Positions 37,882 to 47,204 of a stretch of 64,000 nt of DNA are shown one piece after another. The translations under genes and the position numbers were made by a program. Each line of letters starts with the position of its first letter. The stretch's first letter is position 1. Source of the DNA: Bacteroidales bacterium (GTDB lineage: Bacteria > Bacteroidota > Bacteroidia > Bacteroidales > F082). The stretch lies in contig JABFQW010000036.1 of the NCBI GenBank assembly GCA_013141455.1, forward strand, positions 27,811 through 91,810, read 5' to 3'. The notes under the pieces are model-generated. The model did not search any database. It saw only the letters and a program-made list of their open reading frames with translations, and was not told where the DNA came from.

Positions 37882-39891
37882 ATGACTAATTTTGAAAAGA
37901 ACAAAACCACTTTATTTTTTTTACTAAAGCTTGCATCTGTCTTTCTTATGCTTTTTGCCCTCGCTATTTCTTGTAAAAAAGATACAGTTTCGAAAAGGGA
38001 GAAGATGGAATTAATATCGTGCTATGTGGGAAGTGTACAACTTCAATTGGCTGCCAATATTTCGGATGTACCATTAAATCAGGATATTATCATTACTTTC
38101 TCAACGGCTGTCGATTCAAACTCGGCCAGACAAAACATTGCATTGAAAACTGAAAATGATATAACATTTGGTGTACAATATACATTTTCAACAGATTACA
38201 AGACAGTATATTTGAAACATGGTCAGAATTTATCGAAACTTCAACAATATAAACTCTCGCTTACGAATAAGCTGATTGGCAGTGCAGGTCAGTCATTTGC
38301 CGGTGCAGATTTCAGTTTCAAAACATCGGCTGGGGTATTTACACTCGAAAAAATAACACTCGACGACAGAGATTTTTCGACCAATTCGAAATTCTATCAT
38401 GTGAATCGTCAGGGTTTGACGTTGCAAATGGAATTTTCAGAGGCTGTGGATACGACTCAGATTAGGTCGAAAATCAGTTTTACTGATAGCACGGCTTTCA
38501 CTATTGGTTTTCAGGATAATTTTAAAACGGTTCAAATTGTTTGTACCGATGAACTCGAAGGCTATAAAAAGTACAGTTTCACCGTTTCTACGAACCTCGT
38601 TTCAGCTAACGGAAATAATTTTAAAGGCTTTAGCAACTCATTTCTTACAGAACTCGATTCCACCCTGAAATTTCCATTAATAACCGATGATGAGTTACTT
38701 ACTCTCGTTCAAAGACAGACCTTCAAATTTTTTTATGACTATGCGCATCCGGTAAGTGGGATGGCTCGCGAGCGCTTCAGTTCAGGTGATTTTGTCACTT
38801 CGGGAGGTTCCGGTTTCGGTGTTATGGCGCTCATCGTTGGTATGGAACGAGGCTTCATCAGCCGCGAAGAAGGTGTTGCACATCTTGGCAAAATGATTCA
38901 TTTTCTCGAAACCTGTGATCGGTTTCATGGCGCCTGGTCGCATTGGATCAATGGCAGCACGGGCAGTGTAATTCCTTTCGGAACAAAGGATAACGGTGGT
39001 GATTTGGTCGAGACAGCTTATATGGCACAGGGTTTAATCGCCATGCGACAATATCTTCAACCCGAAGACACATTAGGTAACGACTTGATTAACAGAATAA
39101 CATCACTTTGCAAAGGAATTGAATGGGATTGGTACACCCGTGGCGGACAGAATACATTGTATTGGCATTGGTCGCCAAACTATGGATGGGATATGAATAT
39201 GCGGATTTCAGGTTACAACGAAACATTGATAACCTATATCATGGCTGCGGCTTCGGCCACCCACACCATTCCTGCATCAGCCTATCATATTGGATATGCC
39301 CGAAGTGGTGCAATCAAAAACGGGAAATCGTTTTATGGCTATCAACTGCCTGTTGGATATGATTTTGGCGGACCATTGTTTTTTGCCCATTATTCTTTCC
39401 TTGGGCTCGATCCACGTAATTTATCTGATATCTATGCCGATTACTGGACACAGAATGTAAATCATTCACTTATAAACTGGTCATATTGTGCCGATAACCC
39501 TAAAAACTATCCGAATTACAGCGACCATTGCTGGGGACTGACAGCCGGCGATATCCCGGATGGTTACGGTGTAAGCGAACCCACAAATGACCGGGGTGTA
39601 ATTACACCTACTGCTGCTGTTTCTTCGCTTCCGTATTCACCGGAGCAGTCGATGGAAGCGATTCGTTTTTTCTATTTTATTCTGGGCGACAAGCTTTGGG
39701 GCGATTATGGTTTTTATGATGCCTTTGACGTACATACCGGTTGGTGGGCCGATTCGTATATTGCCATCGATCAGGGTCCTGAAATTGTCATGATCGAAAA
39801 CTACAGAACAGGTCTGGTTTGGGATCTGTTTATGAGCGCTCCGGAAGTGCAATCAGGCCTGGATAAACTTGGATTTACTTACAGTAAGTAA
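37882..39891 (+). CDS. GH144-type endo-beta-1,2-glucanase lipoprotein with Ig-like domains
   Basis: 669 aa. Lipobox LAISCKKD (Cys near 32), two bacterial Ig-like (Big_5-type) domains at about 45-130 and 140-240, and an (alpha/alpha)6-type catalytic domain at about 265-669. The catalytic part shows TSGGSGFGVMALIVGMERGF, NGGDLVETAYMAQGL, WYTRGGQNTLYWHWSPNYGW, SGYNETLITYIMAAAS and IAIDQGPEIVMIENYRTGL, the pattern of GH144/glucoamylase-like enzymes. GH144 members cut linear beta-1,2-glucan. A surface location is implied by the lipoprotein signal. Start: ATG 37882 rather than the TTG one codon earlier. Confidence 0.82.
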   Translation: MTNFEKNKTTLFFLLKLASVFLMLFALAISCKKDTVSKREKMELISCYVGSVQLQLAANISDVPLNQDIIITFSTAVDSNSARQNIALKTENDITFGVQYTFSTDYKTVYLKHGQNLSKLQQYKLSLTNKLIGSAGQSFAGADFSFKTSAGVFTLEKITLDDRDFSTNSKFYHVNRQGLTLQMEFSEAVDTTQIRSKISFTDSTAFTIGFQDNFKTVQIVCTDELEGYKKYSFTVSTNLVSANGNNFKGFSNSFLTELDSTLKFPLITDDELLTLVQRQTFKFFYDYAHPVSGMARERFSSGDFVTSGGSGFGVMALIVGMERGFISREEGVAHLGKMIHFLETCDRFHGAWSHWINGSTGSVIPFGTKDNGGDLVETAYMAQGLIAMRQYLQPEDTLGNDLINRITSLCKGIEWDWYTRGGQNTLYWHWSPNYGWDMNMRISGYNETLITYIMAAASATHTIPASAYHIGYARSGAIKNGKSFYGYQLPVGYDFGGPLFFAHYSFLGLDPRNLSDIYADYWTQNVNHSLINWSYCADNPKNYPNYSDHCWGLTAGDIPDGYGVSEPTNDRGVITPTAAVSSLPYSPEQSMEAIRFFYFILGDKLWGDYGFYDAFDVHTGWWADSYIAIDQGPEIVMIENYRTGLVWDLFMSAPEVQSGLDKLGFTYSK

Positions 39892-40007
39892 GTTATTCGA
39901 TGCTTGAATCGAATAATTTGTTTTTTGTCAGAATATCCCACGTAGAATTTACGGATGTAATTTCATCATATAATACGTTCATTCATTTATAGTTAACACA
40001 AAATATC

Positions 40008-41369
40008 ATGAAATATCACAAAATATTTTATATTTTAATGATTATCGGAACAGTATTCTGTCAGTTTCAGACTGGCGCTAACGCACAGAAATCGGATGCG
40101 CCTGTTATCTCCGATGATTCATTATTGAATCTCATTGAATACCGCACTTTCCAATACTTCTGGGAAGGTGCTGAGCCTGTTTCCGGACTTGCCTGCGAAA
40201 GGATTCATCTGGATGGTAAATATCCTCAGAATGATCAGACTGTCATTACATCGGGAGGTTCTGGTTTTGGTGTAATGGCCATCCTGATTGGGATTGAGCG
40301 GGGTTTCATAAGCCGTGAACAAGGTTTCAATCATCTCAAAAAAAGCGTGGATTGGCTAACTAAAGCGGATCGTTTTCATGGTGCCTGGCCCCATTGGCTG
40401 TATGGTGAAACAGGAAAAGTAAAACCATTCAGCTTGAACGACAATGGCGCCGATCTGGTAGAAACAGCCTATCTGATGCAGGGGTTATTATGTGTGAAAC
40501 AATACTTTATGGATGGAAATGAGGCTGAGAAAAAATTGGCTGCCGCTATTGATACCTTGTGGAAAGAAATTGAATGGTCATGGTTTACCCGTGGCGGACA
40601 GGATGTGTTGTACTGGCATTGGTCGCCCGACAAGGAGTGGATGATGAATTTTGCGGTTGAAGGTTACAACGAATGTCCTATTCTTTATGTGATGGCTGCT
40701 TCATCACCAACATATAGTATTCCGGTTGAGGCATATACCAAAGGCTGGGCCCGCAATGGCAATATAAAAGCCAAATCGGTGAAGTACGGACACGAACTTA
40801 CCCTGAAACATAATTATGCTGAAGAATATGGTGGACCATTATTTTGGTCACATTATTCCTTTTTAGGGTTGGATCCGCGGGGACTGAAGGATCAATATGC
40901 CGATTACTGGTCTCATAATGTGAATCATACGTTGATTAACAGGCAATGGTGCATCGAAAATCCCAACAAATTCAAAGGCTATGGTGAAAGTTGCTGGGGA
41001 CTTAGCGCGAGTTATTCACCCATTGGATACAGTGCCCATGCACCCGGCGAATTGAATGACCTCGGTGTAATTTCTCCTACGGCAGCCTTATCGTCATTTC
41101 CATACACACCTGAATACTCGATGAAAGCACTCAAACATTTTTATTTTGACCTGGGAGATAAAATCTGGGGTAAATATGGTTTTTATGATGCCTTCAGCGA
41201 ACAAAACAACTGGTATCCGAATCATTATTTAGCCATTGATCAGGGACCGGCCATCGTGATGATAGAAAATTATAGAAGCGGATTATTGTGGAATATGTTT
41301 ATGCAGAATCCTGATATTCAAACCGGATTGAAAAAATTGGGTTTCAAAAGCAAATGGATAAAAGAATAA
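40008..41369 (+). CDS. GH144-type endo-beta-1,2-glucanase, single-domain, periplasmic
   Basis: 453 aa. Type I-like signal peptide about 1-26 and a catalytic domain homologous to that of the preceding gene (TSGGSGFGVMAILIGIERGF, WFTRGGQDVLYWHWSPDKEW, YLAIDQGPAIVMIENYRSGL), without the Ig-like modules. The absence of a lipobox suggests a periplasmic enzyme that shortens imported oligosaccharides after the surface paralogue has cut the polymer. That division of labour is inference from the signal peptides. Tandem duplication is obvious from the shared motifs. Confidence 0.82.
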   Translation: MKYHKIFYILMIIGTVFCQFQTGANAQKSDAPVISDDSLLNLIEYRTFQYFWEGAEPVSGLACERIHLDGKYPQNDQTVITSGGSGFGVMAILIGIERGFISREQGFNHLKKSVDWLTKADRFHGAWPHWLYGETGKVKPFSLNDNGADLVETAYLMQGLLCVKQYFMDGNEAEKKLAAAIDTLWKEIEWSWFTRGGQDVLYWHWSPDKEWMMNFAVEGYNECPILYVMAASSPTYSIPVEAYTKGWARNGNIKAKSVKYGHELTLKHNYAEEYGGPLFWSHYSFLGLDPRGLKDQYADYWSHNVNHTLINRQWCIENPNKFKGYGESCWGLSASYSPIGYSAHAPGELNDLGVISPTAALSSFPYTPEYSMKALKHFYFDLGDKIWGKYGFYDAFSEQNNWYPNHYLAIDQGPAIVMIENYRSGLLWNMFMQNPDIQTGLKKLGFKSKWIKE

Positions 41370-41462
41370 GGATTACTATTCAATCAGCAAGGTGATGTCA
41401 GTGAAGATTTAATGAAAGTAATTTTAAAAAAAGAACTGTCGAAATAAAAGAAAACAAAGAAT

Positions 41463-43199
41463 ATGAAAAAATTCCTGCTATTTTGCCTTATTCTTTTGTG
41501 GGTGATGCGAATTGAGGCACAGCAAAAAACTTACTGCAATCCGGTCAATATCGATTATGGCTACACCCCGATCCCGAATTTAAGTGAATGGGGACTGCAT
41601 CGTGCAACAGCCGATCCGGTGATAGTCAATTACAAAGGCGATTATTTTCTGTTCTCAACCAACCAATGGGGATATTGGTGGAGCGATGATTTGATTAAAT
41701 GGAATTTTATTTCACGAAAATTCCTTCGCCCCTGGAACGAAGGCTACGATGAACTTTGTGCTCCGGCTGTTGGCATCATTGGTGATACCATGCTCGTTTT
41801 TGGTTCAACCTACACCAGCGATTTCACAATATGGATGAGCACAAATCCAAAAGTTGATGATTGGAAACCGTTGGTTGATTCACTCACCATTGGTGGCTGG
41901 GACCCGGCCTTCTTTACAGACGATAACGGACGGTTTTATATGTACAATGGCAGCAGCAACCGTTTTCCGGTTTATGGTGTTGAGCTTGACCGAAAGACAA
42001 TGCAGCCTCTGACAGGACGTTCAGAGATGTATCTGCTCGAACCCTATCGTTATGGTTGGCAACGCTTTGGCGAAAACATGGATGATACCTTCCTCGATCC
42101 GTTTATCGAAGGTTCGTGGATGACAAAACATAACGGCAAATATTACTTTCAGTATGGCGCACCCGGAACCGAATTCAGCGGGTATGCAGATGGCGTTGTG
42201 GTGGGTGATAGTCCCCTCGGACCGTTTGTACCACAGTCGTTGCCAATGAGTTATAAACCCGGAGGATTTGCCCGTGGAGCGGGTCATGGATCAACTTTTC
42301 AGGATAACTGGAACAATTACTGGCATGTTTCGACGATTGCCATCTCGGTAAAAAATAATTTTGAACGACGGATCGGTATCTGGCCAACCGGTTTCGATGA
42401 TGAAGGTGTCATGTATTGCAACACCGCTTTTGGCGATTATCCTACCTATCTGCCTGATGGAAGCGAAGATCATCTGAAAAACAGGTTCACCGGCTGGATG
42501 CTGCTCAATTACAACAAGCCGGTTACCGTTTCATCAACCTTTGGAAACTATGCGGCCAACAATGCCGTTGACGAACTCATTAAGACCTATTGGTGTGCCG
42601 CCACAGCCAACGAAAACGAATGGATCCAGACTGATTTGGGCGCTGTTTCAACAGTCAGGGCGATACAGATCAACTATGCCGATCAGGATGCTGAGTTTAA
42701 AGGGAAATCATTGGGAGTTTCTCATCAATACAAGATATTTGAATCGAAGGACGGCAAAAAATGGAACCTTTTGGTCGATAAAAGTCAAAACGAAACCGAT
42801 GTTCCGCACGATTATGTCGAATTGGATCAAGCTGTAGAGACCCGCTATCTTAAATTGGTGAATATTCACATGCCAACGGGTAAATTTGCCATCAGCGGAT
42901 TTCGTGTTTTTGGCAATGGAAATGGCGAGATTCCTCAGGCGGTAGATGATTTAATTGTGTTGCGCACCGAAAAAGACAAACGATCGGCCTGGTTACGGTG
43001 GGATCCGGTTGATAATGCGTATGCCTATAACATTTATATGGGAACCGAACCTGATAAACTTTACAACGCCATCATGGTTTATAACGCAAACGAATACTGG
43101 CTCAAATCAATGGACAAGGAAATGACCTATTATTTTACAATAGAAGCGATCAACGAAAACGGGGTAAGTAGCAGAAGTCAACTATTGGAGGTGAAATAA
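41463..43199 (+). CDS. GH43-like beta-propeller glycosidase with F5/8C and Fn3-like domains
   Basis: 578 aa. Signal peptide about 1-19. A five-bladed propeller spans about 20-345 with the GH43-type acidic residues visible as TADPVIVNYKGDYFLFS, GGWDPAFFTDDNGRFYMY and DPFIEGSWMTKHNGKYYF. An F5/8 type C (CBM32-like) domain spans about 350-485 (VSSTFGNYAANNAVDELIKT, WIQTDLGAVSTVRAIQI), and an Fn3-like domain closes the chain. GH43 members usually act on arabinose or xylose, so its presence beside two GH144 genes is unexpected; the true linkage may differ. Confidence 0.8.
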   Translation: MKKFLLFCLILLWVMRIEAQQKTYCNPVNIDYGYTPIPNLSEWGLHRATADPVIVNYKGDYFLFSTNQWGYWWSDDLIKWNFISRKFLRPWNEGYDELCAPAVGIIGDTMLVFGSTYTSDFTIWMSTNPKVDDWKPLVDSLTIGGWDPAFFTDDNGRFYMYNGSSNRFPVYGVELDRKTMQPLTGRSEMYLLEPYRYGWQRFGENMDDTFLDPFIEGSWMTKHNGKYYFQYGAPGTEFSGYADGVVVGDSPLGPFVPQSLPMSYKPGGFARGAGHGSTFQDNWNNYWHVSTIAISVKNNFERRIGIWPTGFDDEGVMYCNTAFGDYPTYLPDGSEDHLKNRFTGWMLLNYNKPVTVSSTFGNYAANNAVDELIKTYWCAATANENEWIQTDLGAVSTVRAIQINYADQDAEFKGKSLGVSHQYKIFESKDGKKWNLLVDKSQNETDVPHDYVELDQAVETRYLKLVNIHMPTGKFAISGFRVFGNGNGEIPQAVDDLIVLRTEKDKRSAWLRWDPVDNAYAYNIYMGTEPDKLYNAIMVYNANEYWLKSMDKEMTYYFTIEAINENGVSSRSQLLEVK

Positions 43200-43254
43200 T
43201 GATATACAGTGATTGTCTGAGATTATTACAAATACAAACACTAACGCATAAAAA

Positions 43255-43923
43255 ATGAAACACACGAAATTATTACTCATATTTTTCTTCATCCTCGGTT
43301 CATTCACAGCTTTTGCCCAACAGAAAGGCTCGCCTTTTGCCAGTGATATTCGAAGATTCAAACAAATAGATTTTGCCAATCCTCCGAAAACAAATTCAAT
43401 ACTGTTTTATGGCAGTTCATCGTTTACCAAATGGACGGATGTGCAGCAATATTTCCCCGGTTACGACATCATCAACAGAGGGTTTGGTGGATCGTGCCTC
43501 ACCGATCTGATCATGTATGCCAACGAAATCGTTTTTCCATATCAGCCAAGGCAGATTTTCATCTATTGTGGCGAAAACGATTTTGCTGTCAACGATACTG
43601 TTTCGGCTGGCCTTGTGACTAATCGCTTTATAAAATTATTCAATCTTATCAGAGCAAAACTACCTGGCGTTCAGATAAGCTATATCTCCATGAAACCCAG
43701 TCCGAGCCGATGGTATCTGGCTGATAAATTCGTGACTTCAAACCAACAAATAAGCGATTTTCTTGAATCACAAGTAAATACTTCCTATATCAATATTTGG
43801 GATAAAATGTTGAATAAGAATAATTTACCTGACAGTGCCCTTTATGTTGACGATTGGTTGCACATGAATGCCGAAGGTTATAAAATTTGGCAGAAAGAAA
43901 TAAATCCACGATTAATCAAATAA
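43255..43923 (+). CDS. SGNH/GDSL-family hydrolase (probable carbohydrate esterase)
   Basis: 222 aa, signal peptide about 1-21. Block I is SILFYGSSSFTKW (GSSS, catalytic Ser), block II NRGFGGSCLTDL (oxyanion Gly), block III IYCGENDFA (oxyanion Asn), block V DDWLHMNAEGYKIW (Asp and His of the triad). SGNH members inside PULs typically remove acetyl or other acyl groups from sugars. It lies between the GH43-like and GH3 genes; the 12-base gap to the latter indicates co-transcription. Confidence 0.85.
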   Translation: MKHTKLLLIFFFILGSFTAFAQQKGSPFASDIRRFKQIDFANPPKTNSILFYGSSSFTKWTDVQQYFPGYDIINRGFGGSCLTDLIMYANEIVFPYQPRQIFIYCGENDFAVNDTVSAGLVTNRFIKLFNLIRAKLPGVQISYISMKPSPSRWYLADKFVTSNQQISDFLESQVNTSYINIWDKMLNKNNLPDSALYVDDWLHMNAEGYKIWQKEINPRLIK

Positions 43924-43935
43924 CAACATATACCT

Positions 43936-46233
43936 ATGAAATCAAAATTAATACTGTTGACATCAGTTCTGATCATGAATTGTATGTTTGTTTTCGCTCA
44001 GGATAAAGTAGTTCAGTCAAATGGGGAAATGAAGGTTTTCATCGATGCATTGATGAAAAAGATGACAATTGACGAAAAACTCGGACAGTTAAATCTTCCC
44101 GGATCGGGCGACATAGTAACGGGTCAGACATCTAATTCTGACATTGGAAAAAAGATAAAAGAAGGAAAAGTGGGCGGTTTGTTCAATATCAAAACCGTGG
44201 ATAAGATTCGTGACGCCCAAAAAGTGGCTGTTGAAGAGAGCCGGCTCAATATACCATTGATATTTGGTATGGACGTTATTCATGGTTACCAGACTGTTTT
44301 TCCGATCCCGCTTGGATTGGCCGCCAGCTGGGACATGGCGTTGATCGAAAAAAGTGCGCGCATCGCTGCTGTTGAAGCCAGCGCCGATGGCATCTGCTGG
44401 ACCTTTTCGCCCATGGTGGATATCGCCCGCGATCCGCGCTGGGGCCGTATTGCCGAAAGTGCCGGCGAAGATGCCTATCTGGGATCACAGATTGCAAAAG
44501 CTTTTGTTCGCGGTTATCAGGGTGACGACCTCACCAAAAACAACACCATCATGGCTTGTGTGAAGCATTTCGCACTGTATGGCGCTGCCGAAGCCGGCCG
44601 CGATTACAATACCACCGATATGAGCCGTCAACGCATGTACAACGAGTATCTTCCTCCATACAAAGCCGCCGTTGATGCCGGCATTGGAAGCGTGATGTGT
44701 TCGTTCAATGAAATCGACGGTATACCAGCCACCGGAAACAAATGGTTGCTGACTGAGCTGCTTCGCGATGAATGGGGTTTCGGTGGCTTTGTTGTGACCG
44801 ACTATACGGGTATCAACGAGATGATCGATCATGGTATGGGCGATCTGCAAACTGTATCGGCCTTAGCCTTGAATGCCGGTGTGGATATGGATATGGTTGG
44901 CGAAGGACTTCTTACGACATTGAAAAAGTCGATGGATGAAGGAAAAATAACAGAAGCGCAGATTGATATTGCCTGTCGGAGGGTTCTCGAAGCAAAATAC
45001 AAACTCGGACTTTTCGATGATCCTTATAAGTATTGCGATAGTAAACGCGCTAAAATAGAGATATTTACACCTGAACATCTGAAGGCAGCCCGTGAAACTG
45101 CAGCCCAGACGATCGTTCTGTTGAAAAATGAAAACCAACTGTTGCCACTTCCGATAAAGGGAAAGATTGCCCTCATCGGGCCATTGGCGGATAATAAAGA
45201 AAATATGCCAGGCACCTGGAGCGTGGCTGCCGATTTTACCCGGTCGGTATCGCTGTTGCAGGGTTTGAAAGATGTGGTTGGTGACCGTGCTGAAGTTGCT
45301 TATGCCATGGGAACCAATATCGTGAATGACTCTGCCTTGGATGCACGCATCAGCGTTTTTGGCAAACCTACCTATACCGATAAACGTTCACTAAAGGAAT
45401 TGATTGACGAAGCTGTTGAAATTGCTTCAAAATCAGATGTCATCGTTGCAGCTTTGGGCGAAGCTGCCGAAATGAGTGGTGAATGTTCGAGCCGTTCCGA
45501 TATTTCACTTCCGGTAAATCAACAGGATCTGTTGAAGGCCTTATTGGCAACCGGCAAACCGGTTGTTCTCGTTCTTTTCGCCGGAAGACCACTTACCTTG
45601 CCATGGGAAAATGAAAATATTCCTGCAATCCTGAACGTATGGTTTGGTGGTACTGAAGCCGGGCACGCGATTGCCGATGTTTTGTTTGGAAGTGTAAATC
45701 CCTCAGGTAAACTCCCGGCAACTTTCCCGCAAAATGTCGGGCAGATTCCGATTTTCTACAATCACAAAAATACCGGACGACCGCTTGCCGAAGGTCAAGG
45801 ATTTCAGAAATTCCGCTCCAATTACCTCGATGTTACCAACGAACCTCTTTTTCCTTTCGGATATGGGCTGAGCTATACACAATTCACTTATGGTGAACTG
45901 ATTCTCAGTAAATCACAATTGAAAGGTAATCAAACCATTACAGCAAGTATCAGCCTCACGAATACGGGTAAATACGATGGCGCCGAGGTGGTTCAGCTTT
46001 ATATCCGCGATCTGATTGGCAGCGTGACCCGTCCGGTGAAGGAGTTAAAAGGATTTCAAAAGGTATTCCTGAAAGCCGGTGAGACCAAAACAGTAATTTT
46101 CACCATCAGTCCGGAAGACCTGAAATTCTATAATTACGATTTGAAATACGACTGGGAGGCCGGGGATTTTGTGATCATGATCGGTGGTAACTCACGCGAT
46201 GTGAAGTCGGCACAGGTGAACTGGCTTAAATGA
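43936..46233 (+). CDS. bglX: Glycoside hydrolase family 3 beta-glucosidase (BglX-like)
   Basis: 765 aa, family length. Signal peptide about 1-22, then the GH3 N-terminal barrel (about 30-370), the alpha/beta sandwich (about 400-620) and a Fn3-like C-terminal domain (about 670-760). The nucleophile aspartate is in GGFVVTDYTGINEM; the KHFALYGAAEAGRDYNTTD and PRWGRIAESAGEDAYLGS segments are diagnostic. Expected to release glucose from the non-reducing end of the oligosaccharides made by the endo-glucanases. GH3 enzymes specific for sophoro-oligosaccharides are known beside GH144 genes in Bacteroidota. Confidence 0.92.
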   Translation: MKSKLILLTSVLIMNCMFVFAQDKVVQSNGEMKVFIDALMKKMTIDEKLGQLNLPGSGDIVTGQTSNSDIGKKIKEGKVGGLFNIKTVDKIRDAQKVAVEESRLNIPLIFGMDVIHGYQTVFPIPLGLAASWDMALIEKSARIAAVEASADGICWTFSPMVDIARDPRWGRIAESAGEDAYLGSQIAKAFVRGYQGDDLTKNNTIMACVKHFALYGAAEAGRDYNTTDMSRQRMYNEYLPPYKAAVDAGIGSVMCSFNEIDGIPATGNKWLLTELLRDEWGFGGFVVTDYTGINEMIDHGMGDLQTVSALALNAGVDMDMVGEGLLTTLKKSMDEGKITEAQIDIACRRVLEAKYKLGLFDDPYKYCDSKRAKIEIFTPEHLKAARETAAQTIVLLKNENQLLPLPIKGKIALIGPLADNKENMPGTWSVAADFTRSVSLLQGLKDVVGDRAEVAYAMGTNIVNDSALDARISVFGKPTYTDKRSLKELIDEAVEIASKSDVIVAALGEAAEMSGECSSRSDISLPVNQQDLLKALLATGKPVVLVLFAGRPLTLPWENENIPAILNVWFGGTEAGHAIADVLFGSVNPSGKLPATFPQNVGQIPIFYNHKNTGRPLAEGQGFQKFRSNYLDVTNEPLFPFGYGLSYTQFTYGELILSKSQLKGNQTITASISLTNTGKYDGAEVVQLYIRDLIGSVTRPVKELKGFQKVFLKAGETKTVIFTISPEDLKFYNYDLKYDWEAGDFVIMIGGNSRDVKSAQVNWLK

Positions 46234-46375
46234 TCAGGAATGTATGTCGTTTAGTTAAGTAAAATAGTCTTCGACTCCGCTCAGACTGACAGTCATCCTG
46301 AGCGGAGTCGAAGGATAGTAGATTAATCTTTTATTGATGATAAATCCATTAGCTAAACGACATTGAATCAGGAAT
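46233..46375. mobile_element. MITE-like element copy 2, carrying a CTTCGACTCC palindrome
   Basis: Terminal inverted repeats ATGTCGTTTAGTTAA (from 46244) and TTAGCTAAACGACAT (to about 46363) match at 14 of 15 positions and resemble the ends of the element at 5000-5121. A 9-bp direct repeat ATCAGGAAT flanks it (46233-46241 and 46367-46375). The interior differs from copy 1. It consists mainly of a perfect palindrome with 16-bp arms, CTTCGACTCCGCTCAG (46269-46284) and CTGAGCGGAGTCGAAG (46298-46313). The left duplication begins at the last base of the bglX stop codon. Non-coding; it separates bglX from the next esterase gene. Confidence 0.7.
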
Positions 46376-46401
46376 AGAAATCATACTAAAATAAAACAAA
46401 A

Positions 46402-47190
46402 ATGAAGCAAATATTCAAAATCCTGTTGGCGGCGGTGCTCTTTCTGGTTATTCAATCGGGATTCGCCCAGACAGCGCTTTTTCAGAAAAAGATTTATGTA
46501 AACGGCCCGGATACATTGCCCTACAGAATACTTTATCCTGATAATTTTGATCCCGGTCAGCAGTATCCGCTCATCCTGATTTTGCATGGCATGGGCGAAA
46601 GGGGTAACGACAATGAACTGCAATTGAAACATGGCGGAAACTTCTTTTCTTCTCCCGAAACACGCCGTGATTTTCCCGCCATTGTTGTTTTCCCCCAATG
46701 TTCAATACGGAGTTTCTGGGCTTCGATGGAAGTTATCAATGAAAATACCCGGGAGGAATCTTTCGTCTTTAATCCTTCCGGTGAACCCACAACATCCATG
46801 AAATTGGTGTTGGGATTTATTGATCAACTTATTGAAAATAAATATGTTAATAAATCGAAGATGTATGTTGGCGGTATTTCGATGGGCGGCATGGGAACCT
46901 ATGAATTGCTTTATCGCCGCCCGGATGTTTTTGCAGCCGCATTTCCAATCTGTGGAGGCGGCAATCCGGTATCAGCCGTAACATTTGCCGGAAAGGTGAA
47001 AGTGTGGGCTTTTCATGGTGCCAAAGATGATGTTGTTTTACCCCAATATACCAAACAGATGGTTGATGCGATCAATAAAGCGGGTGGCGATGCCAGACTG
47101 ACCCTTTATCCGGAAGGCAATCATGGCGTTTGGGACAATGTGTTTGCCGAACCTGAATTGTTGAAATGGTTACTGTTAGTGAATAAATAG
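46402..47190 (+). CDS. Secreted alpha/beta-hydrolase (CE1/LpqC-like esterase)
   Basis: 262 aa, signal peptide about 1-22. The nucleophile elbow is GGISMGGMGTYELLYRRP (GxSxG), the oxyanion loop LILHGMGERGNDNELQ, the acid in FHGAKDDVVLP and the histidine in EGNHGVWDNVF. Secreted enzymes of this type in PULs are usually carbohydrate esterases, sometimes peptidases. It is the last gene of the locus; a terminator follows. The MITE-like insertion in front may uncouple it from bglX. Confidence 0.8.
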   Translation: MKQIFKILLAAVLFLVIQSGFAQTALFQKKIYVNGPDTLPYRILYPDNFDPGQQYPLILILHGMGERGNDNELQLKHGGNFFSSPETRRDFPAIVVFPQCSIRSFWASMEVINENTREESFVFNPSGEPTTSMKLVLGFIDQLIENKYVNKSKMYVGGISMGGMGTYELLYRRPDVFAAAFPICGGGNPVSAVTFAGKVKVWAFHGAKDDVVLPQYTKQMVDAINKAGGDARLTLYPEGNHGVWDNVFAEPELLKWLLLVNK

Positions 47191-47204
47191 TGCTTGCCGC
47201 AACT

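Noticed and set aside
44485..44850. 121-codon frame antisense to the GH3 beta-glucosidase
   Set aside because: Shadow frame in a conserved catalytic region.
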